Source of the DNA: Stereum hirsutum FP-91666 SS1
Taxonomy: Eukaryota; Basidiomycota; Agaricomycetes; Russulales; Stereaceae
Assembly (NCBI RefSeq): GCF_000264905.1
Contig: NW_006763136.1
Location: 43,934 to 107,933 of the forward strand
Direction: 5' to 3'
Length of the DNA stretch: 64,000 nt
The position numbers and the translations under genes were made by a program. Position 1 is the stretch's first letter, and each line of letters begins with the position of its first letter. The notes beneath the pieces were generated by a model. It had not been told where the DNA came from, did not search any database, and was given only the letters and a program-made list of their open reading frames with translations. Shown here piece by piece: positions 33,468 through 46,092 of this stretch.

Positions 33468-35909
33468 ATGGCCAAGCATAGCCAGATACAAGAGGTAGAG
33501 GAGATCGATTTACAGACGTATGATCATTCGCTCAAACCTTTGGTGCGGGTTTCGCAACTTCAATGACGTTCGTTTGAGCTTGATCTTCATGAAATACCTT
33601 TTACCGCAGGTCCCGAATCGGTTAAACAGCGAAGGCTCACCGACCACTCAGAACTACGACGATATACCCAAGTACAATTACAGGGTAGGCAGCTTTATTT
33701 CTTAGGAAAAAGAAACGCGCGCGCGAACTCATAGCACCTTAGACTGCAACAAATCTCTCTGAGCTCGAGGAGCCTGCTGCAACCAACGATTCCAGCCAGC
33801 AGGGTCCAGGCATTACCCTCTCCGTTATTCTTCTAACGTCATGCGCTATAATACCAGCTTTCATGGGGGCAATGTTTTATATATCCATCGGGTTCAAGGC
33901 CCCCGATGGTGTATATCACTCTAATGGGACTTTCGTTCGCCCCATCTCTGAAGGCGCTATCATCGGCGGTGTCGACTCGTTTATTACAGCGCACTTCTCG
34001 CCTCTATTGGTGTCTTCCATCGCCAGCTCCGTAATGTAGGTCTTCTCATTGGTATCAAGTATACTCCGAAGCTGGACACAAATTTTACGTCTTTCAGAGG
34101 CGTCGTTTCGCCGTTCGTTATGTGTCTGGTCGCGTACCATCTCGCTGTCTCGTGGCTTATCGCCTCATTCGCGCACCCAAGTAACCTTCCAACACCTCAG
34201 CAATATTATCACACGCTCAACCTCGTCACCAACGTCTCACCCACTTCCATACTTCCACTCCTGAGCTATGCCATACGCCACATCCGCCTCTTGCTCTCAC
34301 CACGGACTACTCCTCGACCCACATCCCCCGTACTCAAAATCGCGGCCGTTGGCGCCATCGTTGTTCTCTCCGTCACCTGGGCCATACGACTCATAGACAT
34401 CGTTCTCCACGAACAAATCATCTCCACTATCCTCTACGTTCCGAACCATTCCAGAGTTTCTTATCCTGGACGGGTTTCCATTGCGCCCGATTGCCTGACC
34501 ACGACGACGGACAACTGCGCTGTGATCAACCGAACAAATACAGCCAGCCTTGGCGGACTAAACCAGTCCACGATTTTCAAAGTCTACGAGCATGGCTCTT
34601 CCGACCCCTCTCGCAACCAAAGTATCGCCTTCATTGGACCCGCAGACGTCGCCAGCCATACCGATCTCAACTACACATCGCATACTTTCGCTGCCTCTAC
34701 GGAGTGTCAGGTTTTTCACCCTGCCTGCTACGTCGAGAATCAGGTTATACAATACTGCTACCCGACTTATGCAGTCGGTGATCCAGAGCCTGTCATCAGC
34801 AACTGGAACTCGTTTGTGTGGAGAGTGGGGTTTAACACCTCGGCTTGGCAAATGAGGCTGCAAACGTTCTTGACGTTGAAAGGCAATCTGACGGAACCCA
34901 CTAATTCTCTGACAAACGGTGCGAACTTGAACCCCTTTACGACGGGAAGTTTTGGATGTTTCGCGGATTACTCTTCCATACCCTATAACGACACGAGTAG
35001 CAGCTTCAAGACGCCGTTCATTAACTGGTGGACCTGTACGCTCCAATTTTTGCAAACCACACCTCAATTTCCTCATGAACTAATATAGTTACGATTTTTT
35101 GTCGAACAGATGGAGCGGGCATCGGCAACAAACCCTACATTCTCTGCTCTATTTCGCTCTGCAACACCACAGTTTACGACGCCGAATATACCCTCTTCAA
35201 TGGCACGCTCACCCTCGACAACTCTACCTTCTCCAAATCGAATGCCTCTGCCGCCATCGCGGTCTCATCTGCCGGACTCTACCTCGGTACCGGCGATACA
35301 AACTACTACCAGTGGGGCTCCCGCTTCCTCGACGACCAGATCCAGCTAGATCTTTCATCCGCAGGGAACACTTATGGCAATTCGACATCCGAATTTCCGG
35401 CTGCATGGGCGCAAGCTTTTAGCAATAGATATCTCGGATGGTCGGCAGGGGCAATCACGATGGATAAAGTGGACGCGGAGAGTAGGAGTGCGGAACTGGC
35501 ATTACAGATACCTTTGGGGACGACACATGCCTTCGCTGCGCTACACTTCGCCTACGCGTTCGGCATCGTCGTACTGGGTATTTCGTGCTTGGCATTGCCG
35601 AAGAGCAAGAGATGGGGGTGGAATAGGTTGGGTGCGAGTCCGGGGAGTTTCAATGCGCAGGATCTGAGGTCAGCGCAGGTCAGAGTGTCGGACACATCGC
35701 TGCTCGTGCACGAGTTGTCTTCGAGGCCAGGAGCTGTACGTGGAGAGTTGAGGCGGAGGGAATTGGGTGGATATGCGGATGGTTATACCGGATTGATGGA
35801 GAGTGCGAGCGACTCGGGACGAGGGACGAGTGGGAGTGGTGACCTGCGCGTGTGTTTAGAGAGGCGAGACAACGGTGGCCTTGGGTTCGATTTCCGGAAA
35901 CGCATTTGA
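33468..35909 (+). CDS. Unknown glycosylated multi-helix membrane protein, copy P1
   Basis: The model has five exons (33468-33494, 33610-33684, 33743-34035, 34098-35035, 35110-35909), about 710 aa. The first two exons are the least certain. Helices are ITLSVILLTSCAIIPAFMGA, PFVMCLVAYHLAVSWLIASF, KIAAVGAIVVLSVTWAIRLI and, near the C-terminus, FAYAFGIVVLGISCLALP. Between helices 3 and 4 lies a region of about 350 residues with many N-x-S/T sites and paired Cys, so it probably faces outside. The cytosolic tail ends RDNGGLGFDFRKRI. A paralogue lies at 46093-48395 in opposite orientation, with an identical 938-bp exon. No known domain is recognised. A sensor, adhesion or transport-accessory role is only conjecture. 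The mirrored linkage to flavin oxidases is the main clue. Confidence 0.8.
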
Positions 35910-36186
35910 TGGAACATCTACACGAATACCTTTTATTATGACTTGTCTCCTACGCTATTCGCGCCACCCTCTTAATGCATGTCCCTGGCGCGCTCTTTCT
36001 TGGAAAGAGGGAATTCCTCCAATGCCGACCCGCGGTAGTCTCCCACAGGCAGACCTTGGTGTTGAAGATAGGGCGTTCAACGTGTCAAGACGTGTACGGA
36101 GGCTGTACATCCGCCGAAAGAAATACAACCCGGGAAAGAAAAGGGAGTTCCTACCGTGCAGCGGGAAGAGGGCTTCGCATACTGAC

Positions 36187-37328
36187 TCATGTGCTCGTAT
36201 CAACTTGCAGAGCCATACAAACATACAAAACTCGAACTGTCGTGTCGTAGTTCGTAAGTTCCATCCGAGCCAGCTCCTGAAATCCTAACTTTCGATAAAA
36301 GACGACCTATAATAGCCGTGACGAGAGCTCTTGAGAATCAAGAAGTGAAGAAAGGATTCATTGCACGTACGTTGCGCTCTGACATGCAACATAAGGCCAA
36401 GGGTTTGCGTATGAAGGAGGCCCATGACAACTATCAGTCCATGCTGTCCTGCACATAATAAAGCCTGATATTGACGAAAAGAATGGTGCGAGCTAGCTCG
36501 GACCTTTTGGTAGGCGGCCTGTACGATAGCAGTCGCTGCACCCTGACCTTGATATAGTGGATGTGTGGCGAGGATATAGCAGAACCACGAATCGCATACT
36601 TTCTACGAAATGAAATAGTTAGCTTGTCACAATATTCTCGCTGAATACATGGGCATAATATCTTCCATGGGCAAACCTCGTCATTTAGATTGTTTCCTCT
36701 TAACTTTGAGGCTTGGGGATTGTACTGAATGGGCGGATCAGTCAAAGGTTGAAAAAGGCGCGATCGACTGGGAAAAAGATAACCTACGACGTTGTCTCTC
36801 CACGAGATAAACTCGGGAGATAAATGATTAGAATACTCATAGAAGCCCAGAGAGCGTTGCGCTTCACTAAACACAAACGCAAGGAAATATATCAGTAGCC
36901 TGAGCACTCAAGATCGACACAGCTTCGTATGACAAACCTCTCAAACAGCTGCGAACCGGGCCTAAACCACACACTTACGGCAACAATCTCGCCTGATCCA
37001 AGTTCAACGACATACAATTCGCCGAAGGAGGCGGCTGCGCGTATCGAAGAGCGGAAGAGGGGGTCCAGGAGATGGGTATCTCGGCCAACCAGGAATTGTG
37101 TGCTACTGTCGTCTAAGGTCGAGCCCAGGTGACAGGTTAGTGCGACGGATGTGCCAGTATGGTTCCAGAGCTACCAGTTTGGAATGCGCGAAGTGCAACA
37201 TGCACGGCTTGTTCGAGTTGGTCCTCTGCGAACAAGTTGCAGTATCAGCTCGGAGAGGAAGGACGCGCCTGTTCCAAAATCGGAGATTTCTCCCCTGTAA
37301 GATGTTGTAGTAGACGGACAGTAGCCAT
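36187..37328 (-). CDS. GNAT-family N-acetyltransferase
   Basis: Eight small exons (37328-37265, 37225-37175, 37112-36938, 36866-36788, 36724-36677, 36602-36504, 36430-36371, 36306-36187) give 231 aa, a normal GNAT size, with all phases consistent. Motifs: DPLFRSSIRAAASFGELYVV and GSGEIVAVSVWFRPGSQ (strands preceding the fold), then WFCYILATHPLYQGQGAATA with the acetyl-CoA pyrophosphate loop QGQGAA, and finally LCCMSERNVVFYRKLGFQEL (motif B, FYRKLGF). The first intron is only 39 bp, at the low end for fungi. It lies between P1 and FAD1 in the left half of the inverted duplication and has no partner in the right half. The substrate is unknown. Confidence 0.85.
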
Positions 37329-37485
37329 GTCGCTAGTTTCAGAGAGCTTGAGTTGTATCTCCCAATTTTCCGGCCACGCGAAACGGGACTAAAATTGACG
37401 ACAAGGAAGGAAAAACAAGAGGAAAAGAAGCAGGCTTATTGAGACCGGAAACTGCCGGGTGGCGCAGAATTGTGGCATGCCGAAT

Positions 37486-37701
37486 AGGGAGGTGAAATCG
37501 GCAATTCCCGGAACTCGTTTCAAAACCGAAACTCGGGTTTCCTCTTCAACATGTCCTCAAACAAATGTGAGAAAATATAGGAATATAGCTTGATAGCTAC
37601 GCATCTGAAGTGTACAAAAAAAACGCAACATCTGTTGTAAGCAGCACTCAAAAACACGAGTTTCGGTTTTGTGCCGAGTTCCGATTTCAACCTCTCTAAT
37701 G
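37486..37701. mobile_element. About 216-bp fold-back/MITE-like element
   Basis: The left arm (about 37487-37535) and right arm (about 37657-37701) are reverse complements with a few mismatches and one gap. They share the core CAAAACCGAAACTCG exactly. TA occurs at both outer ends. There is no coding capacity. The element lies in the intergenic space between the GNAT and FAD1 genes. Confidence 0.6.
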
Positions 37702-38097
37702 GCGGTGGAAGGAGCGTAAAGATCAAGACTTCGACGTGCGGATGGCTTATTTACCTATAAATCGTAGCTGATTGCAGGACGTTGAGCAGGGATAGTTTTC
37801 TCTGAGTGCACGAACAAGCGCTTCTATTGTCAGCGTATCATTGCCACTGACCTAGAACTCTCTAAGCTTGAGTATGTGGGAATTCGTTTGCGCCTTGGCC
37901 ACAAATCAGACCGAGTTCAACGGACAGAGATCTCGGAAAATGTGATAATTGTATTGTACTGCAACAGTGTCCCGTAGAGTATTACTGTGTCCTTTGGTTT
38001 GCGTCCATATAGTATGAAGGGAGAGATAGATATCGCCATGAAACCCAATGAAATGAGCGGTAGGATAAAGCGTCCCTCGAAAGTCCGTTAAACCGCT

Positions 38098-39908
38098 TCA
38101 CTCAGACCCTACGTTCTGATGCTTCAAATACGTGTCCTGAGGATCGTATTCCTATGAACCGAGGTCAGCATACACGTCTAAAGGTCATAAAGGCGCGTAA
38201 CGGAGGCTTACCGCTTGCAAAGCCAACAACCTATCATAGTTCCCCTTATAATACTTATCCTGCCAATCCTCCAACGTCGGATCGATATAGTTCGCGTAAG
38301 CACCAAAGTCAGCCCCCGGCAACGAGTTCTCAATCAAGTCTACGACGCCCTCCAAGAACGAATACCCATCGGCATAGGGGTAAGGCGGCTCCGAGTTGGC
38401 CGAAGAGGCGTAGAGTTGGATCGTGAAGAGGGAGTCGCGGAAGGGGAAAGGGGTGGCGTCGGTGGCGGGAGAATTGATCGCTGAGTTGGCGCCTCCATAG
38501 AGTTCGACTTGCATGAACCAAGCGAGAGAGGAGGAGAGGTTCTGGGTGTCGAGGAGGTATTGGCCCCATGTGGTGTAAGTGTCGGCGGTGAGTGGCGAAG
38601 AGAGTGGCGTGATCATGGACTTGACGAAGAACGTATCATGCTGTGTCACAGGAGAGAAGGGTCATTAGTGATGTGAGCGCTGGATTTCTAATGAAGAACG
38701 GTACGAACTGTGTCAGGAACTCCATCCGTTGCGATAGAGTCAACCCCGCCGACCCAATCCAAAGCTTCGATCCACCCGTAGCTGTTCACGGTCGTATTCG
38801 TGGGAGTACCCATGGCGGCCAACAGCGGCGCGACGACGGTGTTGTAATCAGACTCGGATCCTTCATACATACCGGTGACGGAGATGGTCAAGTTGCGGAT
38901 GTTTGCCTCTAGACCAATCTCTTCCGGCGCAGAGCTGACAGCCCAGCTGGTGTAGGCAGTCAAGACGTCGGAGAACTCATCCGCGCTGGTCGTATCGTAC
39001 TCGTAGGTGAACCCGACGACGTTTGCCGGCGCCTCATGAGTCTGGTATGTCCACTGTGTGACGATCGCAAACGACGGCGCAGCACCCCTCAGAGCCTGTA
39101 GTCGAGAAATGAACACGGAATGATGATCAGCCGCTGCAATTCCACCAATAGAACGAAATGATGAAGCGGCACCATTGAAAACCTACCCAGAAAAGATCAG
39201 AATTCTCAGTGGCACTGGCGTTCACGATCGTCCCGTTCGCCAACACCGCCTCAGCCTGGACAACCTGATCGAGCATCAACCCCCACTTCCTCGACCCAAA
39301 CCCGTACCCTCCAAAACTCGTATGTCCACCTGCCCCAACCTGCGGACAAGTCCCATGCGCGAGCGCACGTCCCGCCTGATTATAGATATCCAGCGCCATC
39401 TGGCCCAGTCGGATACCTGGCTGGACATACGCGAGCCCAGTGGTGTTGTCGACGGAGACGCTGGTGAGGTTGGCCGTGCTGATCACGAGGGTACCGTTGG
39501 CTTCGCCGAAACCTGAGGCGGAGTAGGAGTGTCCGCCGGAGATTGGGGAGACTTTCAGGCCGTATTGTGAAGCGCATGTGACGGCAGCGGAGACTTCTGC
39601 GGCGGAGGTTGGGTATACCATGGCGGAAGGGATGAAGTCGCCTTCGAGACGAAGGTTGAAGCTGGATAGGATTATTTAGGCATGGTCAGATGATACCTTG
39701 CAGCGAAGACTCGAAGAAGAAAAGAAGTGGCTTACGGAGTGATCGCGGTGTCCCAATCAGGCGACGACGCAGTGAGAACATCGAGGCCATCTCCAGTCAA
39801 GCAAGAGGAAAAACCATCGCGCACAGGAAGACGTGCAGCGAGGGAGGAAGCAATACCGAACGATAAGCTAAGGATTGAGAGGCGGTAACGTCCTAGAGTC
39901 GTCGACAT
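38098..39908 (-). CDS. Secreted FAD-linked oxidase FAD1 (GOOX/berberine-bridge type)
   Basis: Five exons (39908-39736, 39661-39187, 39095-38709, 38640-38212, 38151-38098) give 505 aa. The signal peptide is within the first 24 residues (LSILSLSFGIASSLA). The FAD-binding domain has VSPISGGHSYSASG with His102 and GRALAHGTCPQVGAGGHTSF with Cys163. In glucooligosaccharide-oxidase relatives these two residues bind FAD covalently, and the spacing fits. The substrate domain has WFMQVELYGGANSAI, and the berberine-bridge tail has NYDRLLALQA then EYDPQDTYLKHQ. It should oxidise a sugar or alcohol and reduce oxygen to H2O2. The substrate is unknown. It is a paralogue of 43887-45678 and 52749-54537, with the same intron positions and an identical 475-bp second exon. 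Confidence 0.93.
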
Positions 39909-39961
39909 GACAGTAAGTAGCCGCCGAAGAGACAATGAAGAGGTAGTGACTTTAAGAGAGC

Positions 39962-39969
39962 ATTATATA
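39962..39969 (-). promoter_or_regulatory. TATA box of FAD1
   Basis: TATATAAT on the minus strand lies about 54 bp upstream of the FAD1 start codon at 39908. Confidence 0.6.
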
Positions 39970-40311
39970 CCGTCGCTCATCCTATAAAGCGCCTAGTCCT
40001 GAATTGTTTTAGGCCTCTGGGTATGATGCGGTGCCTGCGCGCATTGATGCGACCGAACCAACGGGGGTAGTACGAGCATAGCAAGGCTCATCATCGCACT
40101 TGGTACCAAAGGGTCCGAATAAAAGCGTACTTTCGGGCTTGATTCCCCATAGGCAAGGTGGCTGGCGCTGTAGCTTCAAGCTCCGATGCTCTGCAGCGCA
40201 GGTAAACGCGCTATAATACGCACTGCGAGACAAAGGGAGATCTGTCCATTTTGACGGTCAGTACATTTCGTTTGAGTCACTATGAATTGTAGCACGTACG
40301 TCGTGTTAGCT

Positions 40312-40512
40312 TTAATAACGCCAGATCACTACAAAAAACACTGCAACTGAGGCGAATAGTAGCCCTACGCAAGACACGTACTCTGTAGCACGCACAATAT
40401 CCGACGGGAGTTGAGCTGCTATCTGCAATGGTCCTATCACCTGGCCACCTACAAAGGTCGCGGTAAATACAACATTGTTGGTACCTTCCCGGGCGCTTCC
40501 TTTGAATGGTGG
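40312..40512 (-). pseudogene. C-terminal remnant of an unrecognised membrane protein
   Basis: The frame reads IPPFKGSAREGTNNVVFTAT, then GGQVIGPLQIAAQLPSDIV, then a membrane helix (VGLLFASVAVFFVVIW) and stop. A plausible acceptor precedes it, but no upstream exon could be joined in frame. It may be a fragment or the last exon of a gene I could not assemble. Confidence 0.3.
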
Positions 40513-42005
40513 AATCTATGCACGGTATGGCTTGGCATAAAATGGTGCACTGGAAAGCATGAGCGATGGATATAACGATGCAAGGGCTAAACTTACAGAT
40601 GATGGACATCGAGCCTCAAGGGTGATCCGGTATACTGAAACTGACGCTCAAAGCAGCAGTCCTTTGGGACTTGGACACCTACAAAGACATTCAAATGATG
40701 ATGCAAATGCACAGGGTTTCTGAGACGAGACCGCAGTATCCCAAGCGTCTCCCGTTGTCGGCATCGTACCGTGCTGACCGGCGGAGATGTCCCTGACGGA
40801 CGATCCACGAGTGACTCGGTATCACCGAGCGACAGAGGATCTACCGTCTCTCCTCAGTATCTCGAAAGATGGGGAAAGGCTGTCCATCATTTGGTGGCGT
40901 TCGGGCAGGAGTATGAGCGTGTATGCGTAGGAAACACCCCTGTGCACACCACTTCGCTTCGCTGTGGCGCTAGTTTGTGAACGAGAGCTAATCGATGAGT
41001 CCGCTTGTCATTCGCGCTATGGATATCGAAGACCACTCCGATTCTACACCGTTGATTCAACGTTCAACGCTAAAGCTGGATACACTGCTTGACACGATGG
41101 AAAGACCAGATTAAAGACAGGTTGTTCGTGACGGCTATGGCCCGTTCCGCCCCGGTCTGTTGTGCAAACAAGACATTTGTGCATCCCTCACTGACGACGA
41201 ACAACAGATGAGGCACCTTGATCCTGACTTTATACGTGAGATCAAGGGAAAGTAAATTATATCCCTATCTGGCACATACGCATGAAAGCGTAGTCGTATG
41301 GCTACATTCCCTTAGAGGAACATTGCGGGCATTTTCCTATTCCCGTGGCGGAAGTTGCAATCGCTTTGCAGGAACAGCATCGCGCAGCGGTTATCGCAGA
41401 GGTAAGGGCATAAGGTCTTTTGTAGATAGTCGAGATGTTTCCGCAAGTTCGGGGCCAGCACCATTGTGGACATGATATATTCAATCAATATCTTGACACC
41501 ACAAGGTTGTCTACCAGAGATACGCGAGGAAAGAATAGAAAAAGACGATAACGACTCACCAGGATAACTTTGAACGCATGCCTAGAGTGGGCATAGCTCA
41601 AAAGGATGACGAACTATCCGTAAAAATCAATGCAACATGGTACAACTCGAGGTCATTACTTGGAGCAGGCGCCAGCACATCTCCAAGATTTGATTTGCAT
41701 GGATAGCCTTCAGAGTCTTTAGGAACAATGGGTCCATTTGTCCTACAATCAGATAGTTGGACCGTAGATCAAGAGCACAGCGAGCGTAAGGAAGGTAGTC
41801 GTCGAGAAGAAAGAGAGCTCAGAGGGGGATGCGTGACCAGATAGCCCAACAAGTCACAATTTTGAAGCCTGGTGACATAATGTGACCACGACACAGAGAA
41901 TCTGTGACTAGTGGCGTCGACTCCTGTGGCAACGACTATGACCGTCGCTGCTTCTCTGTCTTTCTCCACCCGCTTCACGCTTCGTTCTTGTCCTATAGTT
42001 TAGAC

Positions 42006-42698
42006 ATGTCCATATCCAAGCGCGTTTCTATAGCTTGGGCGCCCCTCTTCGTCTCTGGTGAAGACACCGATACCCTCGTTCTCACTGGCCGAACCTATTT
42101 CGTTGACCAACGTATCCTTCGCGTCAACCCAACCGTCTTACCATCCAACCAAATCGACTGGGCCTTCGCCGGCAAACGCTCGAGCTCTCAATCGACGTCC
42201 GGAAGGTTCTGTCGCTGGGAGCACTGGATCGACTCTAATTCGCTTGAGCCGGGCACCGATGAAGGCTACATGTTTACACCGCACCCCCAACATCCGAACG
42301 ATCCCACTTTAAGCCTCGAGAAGGGAGAGATGCCGCATCCGCAGACGGGAGCTGTAACGGCGTACGAAGAGGTATGGAAGAGTTTAGAGGTCGAGAAAGG
42401 GAGTCGGGTGACTATATGGGAGAGGGAGAAGAAGGGGGCGGAGAGAGGGACCGGGGCGATGGTGGCGATGATTGGGCAGGATGCGTTGGGTGTGGGACGG
42501 GAGAATGGCGCCAACGTGGAAGAGTTCTGGACGTGGAGGGCGAGGCTGGTCGACGGGAAATGGGAGGTTGTGTTCTCGCAGCCTGAGGGACGTCGCATCG
42601 GGCTGGATCTACTGGACAGTGCACCTGGAGAAGCGGGTACCAATCAAGCACTCGGTGAATATGAGTGGATTATACGAGAGCATTGGACAGTCAGTTGA
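42006..42698 (+). CDS. HRI1: HRI1-family protein
   Basis: A single uninterrupted frame of 230 aa starts MSISKRVSIAWAPLFVSGED and continues DTLVLTGRTYFVDQRILRVN, IDWAFAGKRSSSQS and SGRFCRWEHWIDSNSLEPGT. It ends EYEWIIREHWTVS. The order of these blocks matches fungal Hri1, a small protein of two similar beta-barrel-like halves. In yeast Hri1 is reported to associate with the kinase Hrr25 and with translocon components. The exact role is unclear. It lies close to the axis of the inverted duplication and is not itself duplicated. Confidence 0.8.
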   Translation: MSISKRVSIAWAPLFVSGEDTDTLVLTGRTYFVDQRILRVNPTVLPSNQIDWAFAGKRSSSQSTSGRFCRWEHWIDSNSLEPGTDEGYMFTPHPQHPNDPTLSLEKGEMPHPQTGAVTAYEEVWKSLEVEKGSRVTIWEREKKGAERGTGAMVAMIGQDALGVGRENGANVEEFWTWRARLVDGKWEVVFSQPEGRRIGLDLLDSAPGEAGTNQALGEYEWIIREHWTVS

Positions 42699-43886
42699 GC
42701 ATTATGGTGAGTACATCCTTCAGTTCGGTTTTCTTTGATGTCGGGAAAAGTGGACATGTGTCTCTCGCGTAGCGGGGTACGCAACTATCTTGACTAACTT
42801 TGTGAAGAGCTTTTCGTCTGGCTTCCGTATAGCTGCATGCTGTCTTTGGTTATGGATCATTTACTCAGAGTGGGAACTCATCGTCTCCACATCCATATTG
42901 ACTAGCTACTCAGCTGAGATCGGATTTTCTTGGGTGTCCTGGAGAAGGCGGAACAATTGCACGGAATTCCAAAGGCGCCGTCACCGTGTACCGCTACTCA
43001 ATCTCACTCGTCTCGGAATATACTGACCACTAAATCACTTATAGCTGTCCAGAATCAACGCCCTCGAAGAGTACTGTGTTCGGCCCCCGGGCATACGTCG
43101 GGCTTACTCTACCCCAATTCTAACCGTTATCACCCTTATACCTCTCCGTACAACACGGTTCAACGTCGGGAATGTAATGCAATACCTCTACGGATGCGCA
43201 CATAGACATTGTCGCCAGTATGCCGACCTTGACTTGCGCGTCAGGAGAAAAGCGCACCAGCTTCACCGCCTCCTGTCCCGTCCTCCTATGTCTCCCTCGT
43301 CCTCACTCGCGAGATCTGGCGTCAATCACGACAAGGAGAGCAGTGCAGCCGGTGGCCTGTTATGCCCGTTCTCTTGTATGTGCGCATCAGACGCGTAGGC
43401 CGTGACATGGTGCGTTTTCTTCCGTCGACTGAAGCGGTGCTGTGCTGTCATAGCGAGCCACTCATCTTAGTGTACATAGTGGCACAGTTATAGCGCTGCT
43501 CGATCATTTTTTCCTTGACAGTATCGTCTATTCGAGTGGATGGTGCGCACAGAGGTGATGTTGTTACTGAGCTCTGCTCAGGATGCTCGATGTTATTGTG
43601 CTGTAACCACGGAAACCTCATAAACACTGTCTCCCGTGCTTTCATGACCTCGAAGAGGAGTGGTAGGGTTGACATCGCCAAGTGCGTTTCAGGTTTCGGC
43701 GCCATGACCTAAATCGCGTCGAGCTGCAACCGGATCGGCGTCAGGCTTCCATGAATTCATCGCATGATCGCGATACAATACGTACGACCTAAGTTCTCAA
43801 TAGTGGCTACTATATAACCTGTGTTGCCCTCTAGTTTACTCCCCCATCTTCCCTCGTTTCGTTCGTTTTTCTCCTCACCCTCCAGG
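42699..43886. other. Intergenic stretch
   Basis: Short frames are present but none is recognisable. It contains the FAD2 promoter. Confidence 0.4.
43811..43817 (+). promoter_or_regulatory. TATA box of FAD2
   Basis: TATATAA lies 70 bp upstream of the FAD2 start codon at 43887. Confidence 0.6.
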
Positions 43887-45678
43887 ATGTGGTCTCTCCG
43901 TGGGCGTGCCCTCTCTTCCGTCGCTCTCTTGTCAGCAACTACCTTGACCAGTGCAGCCCGACTGCCTGTTCGTGCTGACTTTGCTTCGTGCCTCGCCGCG
44001 GATGATGTCAATGTCCTCACTTCCTCGTCTTCAGCCTGGGACACAGCAGTCACTCCGTACGTGACTTTCCTAATTTCGCGTGCCATTAGCCAATTTGACG
44101 TTCGTGCGATACAGTTACAACCTCCGCCTCGAAGACCAATACGTCCCCTCCGCCATAGTCTACCCCAGCTCCCCTTCCAAAATCTCCTCCGCCCTCCTCT
44201 GCGCCTCCCAATCCGGCCTCTCCGTCTCCCCCCTCGCAGGCGGCCACTCCTACTCCGCCTCCGGCTACGGCTCCACCAACGGCACTCTCGTCATCAGCCT
44301 CTCCAACCTCACCTCTCTCTCCGTCGACTCTTCTTCCGGGCTTGCGTACGTGCAGACTGGGCTGAGATTGGGCGATGTGGCGCAGGGGTTGTTTAATAAT
44401 GGGGAGAGGGCGTTGGCGCATGGGACGTGTCCGTATGTTGGTGTTGGTGGGCATACGAGCTTTGGTGGGTATGGGTTTACGTCGAGGAAGTATGGGTTGG
44501 CGATGGATCAGGTTGTTGAAGCGGAGATTGTTCTTGCGAATGGAACGATCGTGAATGCGAGTGCGAACGAGAACGCGGATCTCTTCTGGGTAGAATCTTT
44601 TATCTTCTCAATTGGGCAAATTCTGACCTGGGTTATTTGGTACCTACGCGTTGATGTAGGCTGTTCGCGGAGCCGCACCCTCCTTCGGTATCGTCACCCA
44701 ATGGACGTTCCAAACCCATGCAGCCCCGCTCACCTCCGTCGGTTTCACATACTCATACAAGACCCCCGACGCAGACAGTTTCTCTCGCGTCCTTACCGCC
44801 TACACCAACTGGGCCACTACTTCCGCCCCTGCCGAAATCGGTCTGGAGGCAACCATCGGCTCTGGGACTGTCAGCATCGTTGGTTTGTATGAGGGCTCGC
44901 AAGATAGCTTTAACGGTGTTATTGGGTCGTTGTTGGATAGTATGGGAACGCCGGATTCGAGTGATGTGAAGGAATATGGATGGATCGAGGCGTTGGAGTG
45001 GTTGGGTGGCGCTGATACCATCTCGACTGCTGCAGCACCCGACACGGTATGTTACCCTTTCTTGACTTCTCACGTCTCCGAAAAGTGTTCGAGCTTTATC
45101 GCCTCATTTATTTTAAGCTGACTGGTAAATTCGAATATAGCACGACACCTTCCTCGCCAAATCTCTCGTAACGCCTATGTCCGCCCCTCTCACCGCAGAA
45201 ACCTACACCGCCTGGGCGAACTACCTCCTCTCCGCATCCACCTCTTCCCTCTCCTGGTTCCTCCAAGTCGAACTCTACGGCGGTGCCAACAGCGCCATCA
45301 TGAACGTTTCTTCTGACGCCACGGCCTTCCCATTCCGGGACTCCCTTTTTGTGATGCAGTTGTACGCGTCCTCGGCAAACGCGCAGCCTCCGTACCCTTA
45401 CGACGATGGGTATAACTTCTTGAAGGGTGTAGTCGATACCATTGAGGGATCGATGCCGGGGGCTGATTTTGGGGCTTACACCAACTATATCGACCCGACG
45501 TTGGAGAATTGGCAGGATCTGTATTATAAGGGGAACTATGATCGATTGGTCGAGTTGCAGAAGGTATGTCTTGTTCCATGTCGTACTTTGAGAAATTGTC
45601 TTGACGCATTTCCTGCGTGGATAGGTCTACGACCCGAGCAACATCTTCATGAAACACCAGAGCATCGGCTCGGCTTGA
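43887..45678 (+). CDS. Secreted FAD-linked oxidase FAD2 (GOOX/berberine-bridge type)
   Basis: Five exons (43887-44056, 44115-44589, 44660-45046, 45141-45563, 45625-45678) give 502 aa. The signal peptide is in the first 23 residues (SSVALLSATTLTSA). Both covalent flavin ligands are present: His101 in VSPLAGGHSYSASG and Cys162 in AHGTCPYVGVGGHTS. The substrate domain has WFLQVELYGGANSAI and the tail VYDPSNIFMKHQSIGS. Exons 2 and 3 have the same length as in FAD1 (475 and 387 bp). It is mirrored with P2 just as FAD1 is with P1. Presumably it is an H2O2-producing carbohydrate or alcohol oxidase; the substrate cannot be inferred. Confidence 0.93.
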
Positions 45679-46092
45679 GGATGCCACTAACGTTTCCTGC
45701 CCTTTTCCGTCGATCGCATAAGATTACCGGGACACATAGGCATGTTCATCTCTTTCTTCGTTTGAGGTATAATCGTTTGGAACGCTGACCTCCTCTGTTT
45801 CGTCTCAGCATATATCCACGATAATCTATCGTCGCTCGCTCATTACTTTATTGCTTTACCTTACTTTACATTCATGGACATTTGCTTTACTGATGATTCT
45901 CTTCAATGGACTAGATAGCTTTGGTACTGACTTTGATTCGGCAATGACAATGGTGATTTGTTTCGGGAAGGGTCTCTGTCATAGAGCTGATATCAGATTG
46001 AAATCCGTAATTCAGCGGATTATCTTCCGTCCTCGAATCAACGATAAATAGAGTATCACAGGTACATAGCACAAGGGCACCAGTCAGGTAGA
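45679..46092. other. Convergent intergenic region
   Basis: It lies between the 3' ends of FAD2 (+) and P2 (-). Nothing else is seen. Confidence 0.5.

Larger units (their letters stand above)
39909..42005. other. Intergenic region at the axis of the inverted duplication
   Basis: It lies between FAD1 (-) and the HRI1 homologue (+). Apart from the short coding-like remnant at 40312-40512 on the minus strand, nothing recognisable is seen. Confidence 0.4.
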
